Below are positions 8,297-15,157 of a stretch of 26,072 nucleotides of DNA, in pieces. Positions within the stretch are counted from its first letter, which is position 1, and every line of letters starts with the position of its first letter. The position numbers and the translations under genes were made by a program. The stretch lies in the NCBI GenBank assembly GCA_046582115.1, contig JAYGFA010000084.1, positions 1 through 26,072 on the forward strand. Reading direction: 5' to 3'. The DNA is from UBA11889 sp046582115 (GTDB lineage: Bacteria > Pseudomonadota > Gammaproteobacteria > Pseudomonadales > Azotimanducaceae). The notes under the pieces are model-generated. The model was given only the letters and a program-made list of their open reading frames with translations. It was not told the DNA's origin and did not search any database.

Positions 8297-10951
8297 ATGG
8301 CCCGTTCCTTGGTCATCGTCGAATCACCCGGAAAAATCCGGACAATCAACCGTTATTTGGGCAACGAATTCATCGTCAAATCTAGTGTTGGCCATATCCG
8401 AGATTTGCCCACACGGGGAAAGGGTAGCGACCCCAAACAGAGGGCAAAGCAAGCCGCAATAACTCGTAAACTATCTCCAGCACAGAAAGTGGAGCACCGG
8501 AAGAAACAAGCCCGATCGCAACTTATCCGCCGCATGGGTGTTAATCCAGACCAAGGGTGGCAAGCCGACTACGAAGTTCTCCCTGGTAAGGAAAAAGTGG
8601 TCCAGGAACTAAAAACGCTCGCGGCAAAATCTGACATGATCTATTTGGCGACCGACCTGGATCGGGAAGGCGAGGCAATTGCTTGGCACCTTCGAGAAGT
8701 CATCGGAGGCGATCCTGCACGTTTTCGACGTGTTGTATTTAACGAGATTACACAAAACGCGATTCAAGCGGCTTTTGAAAATCCCGGCGAAATTGATGAA
8801 AACCGGGTAGAAGCCCAGCAAGCACGACGATTTCTCGATCGCGTCGTCGGATTTGAGGTTTCTCCGCTCTTGTGGTCGAAAGTTGCTCGGGGACTTTCTG
8901 CAGGACGTGTCCAGTCCGTAGCTGTACGCCTGATCGTAGAACGGGAACGCGAAATCCGAGCCTTTGTTCCTGAGGAGTATTGGGAAGTGTTCGCCGACCT
9001 TAAACGGTCGACGATTGATACACATAACCGATTTCAAGTAATCCGAGAAAACGGAAACGCGTTCCGACCGAACAATAATATTGACGCCAACCATGCAATT
9101 GAGCGCTTGGGCACGCACCCGTTTACGGTCGCCGACAGAGAGCAACGCGCAACTTCAAGCCGGCCCAATGCGCCTTTCATCACGTCAACTTTGCAGCAGG
9201 CAGCATCTACGCGACTGGGCTTTAGTGTCCGCAAAACGATGGCGACGGCGCAAAGCCTATATGAAGGCGGGTACATCACGTATATGCGAACGGATTCGAC
9301 CAATATCTCGATAGAAGCGCTCGAAAGTGTGTGCGGCCATATCGCGACGTCGTATGGCCCCGAGTATCTCCCCGAACAACCGAACGTGTACACGAGCAAA
9401 GCCGATGCCCAAGAAGCTCACGAAGCAATTCGCCCGACGAATATTGCCGTCACTCAGAATGAACTCGAGAAGCAAGAAACTGACGCACAGGGTCTTTATC
9501 AACTTATAAGGGCGCAGTTTGTGGCCAGCCAGATGACCCGAGCGGAGTACCTGAATACAACGTATACAGTGCAAGCTGGACCTTATGAGCTGCGAGTTAG
9601 AGGACGAATCCTAAAATTCGATGGATTCACACGCGTCCTTCCAACAGCATCCAGGAAGGAAGACGAAATCGAGCTGCCAGATCTTAAGATTGGTGATGTT
9701 GTTGACTGCGTCGATACAGAAGCGGTGCAACACTTCACCAAGCCAACGCCCCGATACGGTGAGGCCAGTCTCGTCAAGGAGCTAGAAAAACTGGGTATCG
9801 GTCGACCTTCGACGTATGCGGCGATCATCTCGACTATACAAGATCGCGGGTACGTAACGCTCAAAACCCGTCGGTTCTATGCGGAAAAAATCGGTGAGCT
9901 TGTTACCGATCGTTTGATAGAGAGTTTTGAGGAACTTCTCGACTATTCCTTTACCGCGAATATGGAGGAACAACTCGACCAAATCGCCTGCGGTTCGAAA
10001 GAGTGGAAAAGCGTTCTCAATACGTTCTATCAAGACTTTTCGGCGAAAATGGTGGTTGCCTCAAACTCCGAAGGGGGCATGCGTCCGAATTCACCAACCG
10101 AAACGGATATTGAGTGTCTCGAGTGTGGTCGGCCTATGCAGGTGAGGACCGCAGGTACAGGGGTTTTTTTGGGGTGTTCTGGGTATTCGCTCAAACCAAA
10201 AGAACGATGCACCCATACGCTTAATCTAACGCCAGGCGACGAAATAGTAGACGTCGACGCAGATGACGAAGGTGAAAGCAGAATTCTTCGCATGAAAAGT
10301 CGATGCCGTCTGTGCTCGACGGTCATGGACAGTTACTTAATCGACGAGAACCGCCGCTTGCACCTGTGTGCCAACAACCCAGATTGCTCTGGTTTCATAG
10401 TCGAAAACGGAGAATTTCGAATCAAGGGATACGAAGGACCGGTCCTCGATTGCGACAAGTGTGGCGCGGAAATGCAACTGAAAAATGGTCGGTTTGGGAA
10501 GTACTTCGGTTGCACCAACGAGAAGTGCAGCAATACCCGCAAATTACTACGAAACGGGGAGGCTGCCCCGCCAAAAGCGGACCCAATTCCAATGCCCGAA
10601 CTCAAATGCGTCAAAGTAGATGACCACTACGTCCTTAGAGACGGAGCCGCAGGTATTTTTCTTGCTGCGAGCGCATTTCCTAAGCACCGTGAAACGCGTG
10701 CTCCGCTGGTTTCCGAAATCAAAGTTCATGGTAATGAGCTTGACCCCAAATATCGCTTTCTTTTGTCAGCGCCGGATACAGATCCTGATGGAATCGCCAC
10801 CGTCATCAAATATTCTCGTAAGAATAAAGAGCAATACGTTGCGTCAGAGAAAAATGGCAAGGCCACTGGTTGGCTTGCCCATTATCGCGACGGTCAATGG
10901 CTGCCTCAGGAAAAGAAATCTCCGAAGAAACGGTTAAAGTTGACCGGTTAG
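8297..10951 (+). CDS. topA: DNA topoisomerase I (type IA)
   Basis: An 884-residue enzyme that relaxes negative supercoils through a transient tyrosine-DNA link. The Toprim domain opens the protein (SLVIVESPGKIRTINRYLG, then DLDREGEAIAWHL). The active-site Tyr329 sits in YITYMRTDSTN, with QEAHEAIRPT and LGIGRPSTYA further on. The C-terminus has three zinc-ribbon units, beginning with CLECG near residue 615, CRLCS near 673 and CDKCG near 718, followed by a topoisomerase C-terminal repeat region and a basic tail (KKSPKKRLK). This is slightly longer than E. coli TopA (865). AGGAG at 8288-8292 precedes the ATG by four bases. It converges on lexA with a 63-bp gap. Confidence 0.97.
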   Translation: MARSLVIVESPGKIRTINRYLGNEFIVKSSVGHIRDLPTRGKGSDPKQRAKQAAITRKLSPAQKVEHRKKQARSQLIRRMGVNPDQGWQADYEVLPGKEKVVQELKTLAAKSDMIYLATDLDREGEAIAWHLREVIGGDPARFRRVVFNEITQNAIQAAFENPGEIDENRVEAQQARRFLDRVVGFEVSPLLWSKVARGLSAGRVQSVAVRLIVEREREIRAFVPEEYWEVFADLKRSTIDTHNRFQVIRENGNAFRPNNNIDANHAIERLGTHPFTVADREQRATSSRPNAPFITSTLQQAASTRLGFSVRKTMATAQSLYEGGYITYMRTDSTNISIEALESVCGHIATSYGPEYLPEQPNVYTSKADAQEAHEAIRPTNIAVTQNELEKQETDAQGLYQLIRAQFVASQMTRAEYLNTTYTVQAGPYELRVRGRILKFDGFTRVLPTASRKEDEIELPDLKIGDVVDCVDTEAVQHFTKPTPRYGEASLVKELEKLGIGRPSTYAAIISTIQDRGYVTLKTRRFYAEKIGELVTDRLIESFEELLDYSFTANMEEQLDQIACGSKEWKSVLNTFYQDFSAKMVVASNSEGGMRPNSPTETDIECLECGRPMQVRTAGTGVFLGCSGYSLKPKERCTHTLNLTPGDEIVDVDADDEGESRILRMKSRCRLCSTVMDSYLIDENRRLHLCANNPDCSGFIVENGEFRIKGYEGPVLDCDKCGAEMQLKNGRFGKYFGCTNEKCSNTRKLLRNGEAAPPKADPIPMPELKCVKVDDHYVLRDGAAGIFLAASAFPKHRETRAPLVSEIKVHGNELDPKYRFLLSAPDTDPDGIATVIKYSRKNKEQYVASEKNGKATGWLAHYRDGQWLPQEKKSPKKRLKLTG

Positions 10952-11014
10952 AACGGCAGCGTAATCCATGTTACGTGGTCGCCTACCGTGCAAAACATGC
11001 TGCGAACCCCGCGA

Positions 11015-11611
11015 TTATCTACGGATCACGCCTACACTGATGCCTTCGATCGTACAGAGTTGCCTTCGGAGGTCAATATCGATCGGCTGATAGTCGTCGT
11101 TTTCAGGCACCAACCGGAGACTGCGTTTTGACTTCGTGAGCCGAATTCGTTTTACCGTCACCTCATCGTCGATTCGGACTACCACAATCTGACCATCACG
11201 GGCTTCGGGCGTCTTATGGACGGCTAATAAATCGCCGTTCAATATGCCCGCATTAATCATGCTATCACCACGTACCCGTAGCAAAAAATCCGCGTGAGGA
11301 CGAAAAAACGCCGCGGAAATATCACAGGTATCCTCAATATTTTCCTGTGCGAGGATGGGATTACCTGCTGCAACACGCCCTACAATTGGAAGGCCATCGC
11401 TTCCGGGAAGCCGTATGCCTCTGGATGTCCCCGGAATCATTTCGATTGCGCCTTTACGCGCAAGAGCCTTCAAATGCTCCTCAGCAGCATTTGGCGACTT
11501 AAATCCGAACTCGCTCGCGATATCCGCTCGCGTAGGTGGATAACCGGTATCTCTGATGTGGGTCCTAATAAGGTCCAGGACTTCCGCTTGTCGAGTAGTC
11601 AGCTTTTCCAT
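11015..11611 (-). CDS. lexA: LexA repressor, SOS regulator
   Basis: A 198-residue transcriptional repressor and self-cleaving peptidase. The N-terminal winged helix-turn-helix runs through about residue 68 (LTTRQAEVLDLI, GYPPTRADIA, SPNAAEEHLKAL). The Ala82-Gly83 cleavage bond lies in VGRVAAGNP. The S24-type catalytic dyad is Ser117 (RGDSM) and Lys154 (VTVKRI). Each is two positions earlier than in E. coli LexA, as expected from the slightly shorter protein. RecA filaments would trigger cleavage after DNA damage. Two SOS boxes lie upstream, so it is very probably autoregulated. AGAGG six bases before the ATG serves as ribosome binding site. Spacing to the topA end is 63 bp, convergent. Confidence 0.98.
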   Translation of the reverse strand: MEKLTTRQAEVLDLIRTHIRDTGYPPTRADIASEFGFKSPNAAEEHLKALARKGAIEMIPGTSRGIRLPGSDGLPIVGRVAAGNPILAQENIEDTCDISAAFFRPHADFLLRVRGDSMINAGILNGDLLAVHKTPEARDGQIVVVRIDDEVTVKRIRLTKSKRSLRLVPENDDYQPIDIDLRRQLCTIEGISVGVIRR

Positions 11612-11617
11612 AAGAGA

Positions 11618-11622
11618 CCTCT
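11618..11622 (-). promoter_or_regulatory. lexA ribosome binding site
   Basis: On the minus strand AGAGG is followed by six bases (TCTCTT) and then the ATG at 11611; this matches the start of LexA homology. Confidence 0.6.
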
Positions 11623-11660
11623 ACTTGCTCCGCGCAAAAAATTCACGGTTACAACACTAC

Positions 11661-11676
11661 CTGTTCAAATATACAG
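11661..11676 (-). promoter_or_regulatory. SOS box 2 (LexA operator), lexA-proximal
   Basis: The 16-mer fits CTGT-N8-ACAG exactly, with an AT-rich core. It lies 50 bp upstream of the lexA ATG. A second box follows after 3 bp. The tandem arrangement is as in E. coli lexA, where two boxes allow tight autorepression. Confidence 0.88.
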
Positions 11677-11679
11677 TGG

Positions 11680-11695
11680 CTGTGATTATATACAG
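11680..11695 (-). promoter_or_regulatory. SOS box 1 (LexA operator), with embedded -10 element
   Basis: A second exact CTGT-N8-ACAG. Read on the minus strand it contains TATAAT (11685-11690), a perfect -10 sequence, so bound LexA would sit on the lexA promoter. No good -35 is visible at the right distance. The two boxes are 19 bp centre to centre, close to two helical turns. The box also lies 130 bp upstream of the divergent mscS-like gene. Confidence 0.9.
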
Positions 11696-11825
11696 TATTT
11701 TTTAGCTTTGGTACGTCTATTCAGAACCTCTCCGGGCGTCAAAAAAAACAAACCAATGAATGATCGACTTGATCTGAACCGTTACTTGCAGCACTTTGGA
11801 AAAATTAACCACTACTGGGATCAAA

Positions 11826-12929
11826 ATGATTGATACGTGGATTGATCGGGCCGCAATATTTGATAGCAATATGTGGTCCGTCCTCGGGATCGTGTTACTG
11901 ACTTTCTTTTTGGACGCCGTATTGCGCTTTATCTTCAACCGTATCGCGCGACGCCTTGAAAACACCCGCAACCTATGGGACGACGCGCTCCTGGAATCTG
12001 CTCGAAAACCGGTACGTTGGGGCATTATGCTAGTTGGCATTCTCTGGGCAGCGAAGGTCGTGGGCGGCGACGAGCCGTCTGACGTCTTCCAACTCGTCGA
12101 TCCGATTAGAAAAGTTGGCCTCGTCTTACTGCTCGCATGGTTTGCGTCTCGCATCGTCAGCAACATCCAAGACAGCATGCAAGATGCCCGATATCAGGAC
12201 CGTCCGTGGGACGCCTCTATCGCGAATGGGATCGGCAGGTTGCTTCGAGTTTCCATCATAGTCGCGACGGCGCTCGTCGTACTCCAAACCTTGGGGATTA
12301 GCATCAGTGGCATGTTGGCATTTGGTGGCATTGGGGGATTGGCTGTCGGATTTGCAGCACAGGATCTCCTTGCCAATTACTTTGGTTTCTTAATGATTCT
12401 CTTTAAACAACCATTTAAGGAAGGCGACTGGATTAGTTCACCTGACCGAGAAATTGAAGGCACCGTCAAAGAAATCATGGTCCTCAACACATTGATTGAG
12501 ACATTCGATAAACGTCCACTGCACATTCCAAACGCTGTTTTCACCAATCTGATCGTCGAAAACCCCGGCCAAATGAACAACCGACGGATCAAAGAGGTAA
12601 TCGGCGTACGTTACGACGACATCAGCGTCTTACCGAGCATCCTTGAGGATATCCGTCATTTGCTCCGGAACCACGACGCCATCGACAACGACCAAACATT
12701 GATGGTGAACCTACTCTCCTTTGGTTCCTCGTCGGTTGATTTCTGGATCTACACGTTTACGAAAACGACTGTGTGGACCGAATTTCACGAAATCAAAGAA
12801 TCCATCCTCTTTGAAATCGCAAGTATCATCGAACAGCATGGCGCCGAAATCGCATTCCCAACACAGACATTACACGTCAAGTCACCCGAGACGAATTTGG
12901 AACCGAGAGAACAACAGAGTTCTTCGTGA
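11826..12929 (+). CDS. Mechanosensitive ion channel, MscS family
   Basis: A 367-residue inner-membrane channel that opens under membrane tension to release solutes during hypo-osmotic shock. Hydrophobic segments occur at about 14-33, 63-81, 94-112 and 138-160. Then comes the pore-lining TM3 region with its Gly/Ala pattern (SGMLAFGGIGGLAVGFAAQDLLANYFG) and the cytoplasmic MscS beta domain (PFKEGDWI, EGTVKEIMVLNTLIETFD, IPNAVF). The topology is longer than E. coli MscS, resembling YnaI/YbdG relatives. I chose ATG 11826 (GGGA five bases upstream) over an in-frame TTG at 11796. It is divergent from lexA and overlaps hpt by 4 bp. Confidence 0.9.
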   Translation: MIDTWIDRAAIFDSNMWSVLGIVLLTFFLDAVLRFIFNRIARRLENTRNLWDDALLESARKPVRWGIMLVGILWAAKVVGGDEPSDVFQLVDPIRKVGLVLLLAWFASRIVSNIQDSMQDARYQDRPWDASIANGIGRLLRVSIIVATALVVLQTLGISISGMLAFGGIGGLAVGFAAQDLLANYFGFLMILFKQPFKEGDWISSPDREIEGTVKEIMVLNTLIETFDKRPLHIPNAVFTNLIVENPGQMNNRRIKEVIGVRYDDISVLPSILEDIRHLLRNHDAIDNDQTLMVNLLSFGSSSVDFWIYTFTKTTVWTEFHEIKESILFEIASIIEQHGAEIAFPTQTLHVKSPETNLEPREQQSSS

Positions 12930-13459
12930 CGACCATACCTGAGGAATACGAGCTCCTGTTCGACTCCAATACGATTGAACACGCTATCGATCAAGTTGCC
13001 GTTCGAATCACTCTGGACCTTGCCGATACGCTACCTATATTCGTCTGTATCATGAACGGCGGTCTCCCGTTCATGTGGGATCTAACAAAAAGGTTGAAGT
13101 TTCCATTGGCGATGGATTTCTTGTATGCGGCTCGATATGACGGAATGCAGGGCGGAGAAATTCGCATTCATACACGACCCCAGACAGATTTGCGCAACCG
13201 TACTGTGGTGGTAGTCGACGACGTTATCGATCACGGCGTAACTCTTCAGGCAGTAGTGCAGGAACTTAAGGCAACAACCGCGACTGTACGGACCGCGGTT
13301 TTAGTTGATAAATCCGAATCGCGTGTCTCCGATGATCTTCGGAAACTTGAGCCCGATTACGCTGCGCTGAAAGCGCCCACTCGGTTTCTGATCGGGCGGG
13401 GCATGGATTTTGACGGTCTATATCGAAATCTCCCCGAGATATATGCGCACGCCGTTTGA
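12926..13459 (+). CDS. hpt: Hypoxanthine-guanine phosphoribosyltransferase
   Basis: A 177-residue cytosolic salvage enzyme that makes IMP or GMP from hypoxanthine or guanine and PRPP. It shows the pyrophosphate loop MNGG (43-46), the PRPP motif VVVVDDVIDHGVT (94-106), a purine-contact Lys129 in VLVDKSE, and the C-terminal FLIGRGMDFDGLYRNLPEIY typical of HPRT. The start is a GTG that overlaps the mscS stop (GTGA), indicating coupling. It is followed by the phosphorylase gene after 21 bp. That neighbour releases a free purine base, so the two probably act in series. Assignment to hypoxanthine over xanthine or guanine is by family. Confidence 0.92.
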   Translation: MTTIPEEYELLFDSNTIEHAIDQVAVRITLDLADTLPIFVCIMNGGLPFMWDLTKRLKFPLAMDFLYAARYDGMQGGEIRIHTRPQTDLRNRTVVVVDDVIDHGVTLQAVVQELKATTATVRTAVLVDKSESRVSDDLRKLEPDYAALKAPTRFLIGRGMDFDGLYRNLPEIYAHAV

Positions 13460-13480
13460 TCAAGCCCGTTACCGCGGCAC

Positions 13481-14254
13481 ATGAAACAGAACGAGCATAG
13501 CGAGATACCCAAGTTAATCGGCGTTCTTGGCGGAACCATTACCGCCACGGACGCCGATCTCGGTGAAACTACGGAATCGCCGCTAACCCCCTTTGGCCAC
13601 GCGTCCGCGCCGGTGCAGAACATAGACATTGGGCAAACTAACGTGGCCTTTATAGCGCGACATGGAGTGCCGCGCGCAATTGCTCCCCACGACATCAATT
13701 ACCGTGCGAATCTTTGGACCCTGTATAAAGCACCGGTTTCAGCCATCATCGCGATGTACGCCGTTGGCGCCATCGAAAATGATCTGGCGGTTGGTGACAT
13801 CGTCATACCGGATCAGATCATTGACTACACATGGGATCGAGAAGGTTTCTTCAACGCAACGTTGGGCCTGAACCACTACGACTTTAGTGAGCCGTTTGAT
13901 CCGGTCGTTCGACGGCACCTCATCTCGTCGGCACAAGAAACCGGAAATTCGATTAGTAACACGGGAACTTACGCGTGTACTCAAGGGCCGCGGCTCGAAA
14001 CATCGGCAGAAATCGACCGCTTTGGAAGGGATGGGTGCAACCTCGTCGGAATGACCGCGATGCCCGAAGCAGCTCTCGCCAGAGAATTGAACATCCCGTT
14101 CGGTGGTATCTGTTTAATCGTAAATGCGGCTGCAGGTCGCGGCGACGGACCAATCCAACATCATGAGATCAACCTCGCTATCGAGCACAACTCCGGAACC
14201 CTCCTCAACATCGTCGGTCGCGCTGCCCGAGGACTCCAAGATATCCCTTACTAA
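13481..14254 (+). CDS. Probable S-methyl-5'-thioinosine phosphorylase (MTAP/PNP family)
   Basis: A 257-residue phosphorylase of the trimeric PNP/MTAP family, which splits purine nucleosides with phosphate. It carries the phosphate site RHG (60-62), PHDINYRANLW, GPRLETSAEI and NLVGMTAMPEA. The base-site segment reads LIVNAAAGRG, with Asn215 where 6-aminopurine-specific MTAPs carry Asp. This points to a 6-oxopurine enzyme such as the thioinosine phosphorylase (MTIP) described in Pseudomonas, near lexA and mfd. The N-terminal glycine loop is GGTIT, not the usual GGTGL, a departure worth noting. Its last 141 bases overlap csiV on the other strand. It could instead be an MTAP or a PNP. Confidence 0.82.
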   Translation: MKQNEHSEIPKLIGVLGGTITATDADLGETTESPLTPFGHASAPVQNIDIGQTNVAFIARHGVPRAIAPHDINYRANLWTLYKAPVSAIIAMYAVGAIENDLAVGDIVIPDQIIDYTWDREGFFNATLGLNHYDFSEPFDPVVRRHLISSAQETGNSISNTGTYACTQGPRLETSAEIDRFGRDGCNLVGMTAMPEAALARELNIPFGGICLIVNAAAGRGDGPIQHHEINLAIEHNSGTLLNIVGRAARGLQDIPY

Positions 14255-15157
14255 TTCTGGAACGTCAACGGGTACGATCTTGACCAACATGCCAAGGGCA
14301 GGGTGGTCAAGGTAGTGAACTTCGCCACTGCGCATGCGTCTGCTGTCTCGCAATTCGACGAAACTATGTTCCTGCCCAATTAACGGTCCGGGTGCGTTCA
14401 TCCAAAGTCGTACGTCGACGTGCAAATAGCGGCCTCGGGTCGCGGAAATGGTACCTTCGACTTCGTATAATCCACTGTCCCCTTGCTCTCCTAATTGCAC
14501 CAACAAAGGAACCGCTGCACTCCGATCGGGAACCGGCTGAAGCCACAAACCATGACCAATTATTCGGTATCCTCCCCTGCGTAAACGAGCCGCGGCCGAC
14601 CCGAAGCTAAGTTTGTCGGTATGCCAGATATAACTTGAAGCAATTAACCATCTATCCAGCTTGCTTAATGGATCTCTATAGCCATCGCGGGTGGCAGTCA
14701 GTTGCGTTGCGCCGGGCAATCGGGGGGGAACAACACCACGGGAATCAGGGCGCACGAGATTCACGCTATCGGATCCGAGGGAAGCGTTCTGTGCGTCGGA
14801 CGAAACAACCTTCTTGAATGGCGGGTAGTGCCACAACGCATCCGAGTCGCTTGACCGTGCCTCATCGTCTGTCATCCACCATCCCGAAGTCTCTTCTGCC
14901 AGGTAACCAAAGAGTTCAGACCTAGGATCAACCCAATCGAGCCGAATCGGCACTAGGGTGCGCGAATAAGTTCTGAAATCGTTAACGGCAATTTGCTCAA
15001 CTAAGGAATCGTCTTCCGTCTCTGGTAAATGAGCATTCGTGCTCGAGAAAATCACCGTCTCGATGCAATACCAGTTGTCCGCGAAAGGACCCGTATCAGC
15101 GATAACCGTTGACCGTATAAACAGCCCGAACGTCGATATCAGAAACAACTTTCTCAC
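14114..15157 (-). CDS. csiV: CsiV-family periplasmic protein
   Basis: A 347-residue protein of the CsiV (peptidoglycan-binding) family, which in Vibrio cholerae is needed for activity of the D-amino-acid-sensitive wall pathway. The N-terminus has a signal peptide (LFLISTFGLFI, cleavage near ADT). Typical features are WYCIETVIFS at the mature N-terminus, the RLRRGGYRIIGHGLWLQP middle and the terminal RRMRSGEVHYLDHPALGMLVKIVP. GTG at 15157 overlaps the mfd stop (GTGA). After the family core ends near residue 295 there is a tail of roughly 50 residues, of which 302-347 are encoded antisense to the phosphorylase gene. Partner and role here are by family only. Confidence 0.82.
   Translation of the reverse strand: MRKLFLISTFGLFIRSTVIADTGPFADNWYCIETVIFSSTNAHLPETEDDSLVEQIAVNDFRTYSRTLVPIRLDWVDPRSELFGYLAEETSGWWMTDDEARSSDSDALWHYPPFKKVVSSDAQNASLGSDSVNLVRPDSRGVVPPRLPGATQLTATRDGYRDPLSKLDRWLIASSYIWHTDKLSFGSAAARLRRGGYRIIGHGLWLQPVPDRSAAVPLLVQLGEQGDSGLYEVEGTISATRGRYLHVDVRLWMNAPGPLIGQEHSFVELRDSRRMRSGEVHYLDHPALGMLVKIVPVDVPELVRDILESSGSATDDVEEGSGVVLDSEVDLMMLDWSVAATCSRIYD

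Noticed and set aside
8609..9145. 178-codon open frame on the minus strand inside topA
   Set aside because: Antisense shadow of a clearly conserved gene, with no recognisable protein features.
11796..11825. TTG at 11796 as start of the mscS-like gene
   Set aside because: No ribosome site before it, while ATG 11826 has GGGA at suitable spacing.
11294..11833. 179-codon plus-strand frame covering the lexA start and its promoter
   Set aside because: It runs through the SOS boxes and lexA antisense, and its translation resembles no family.
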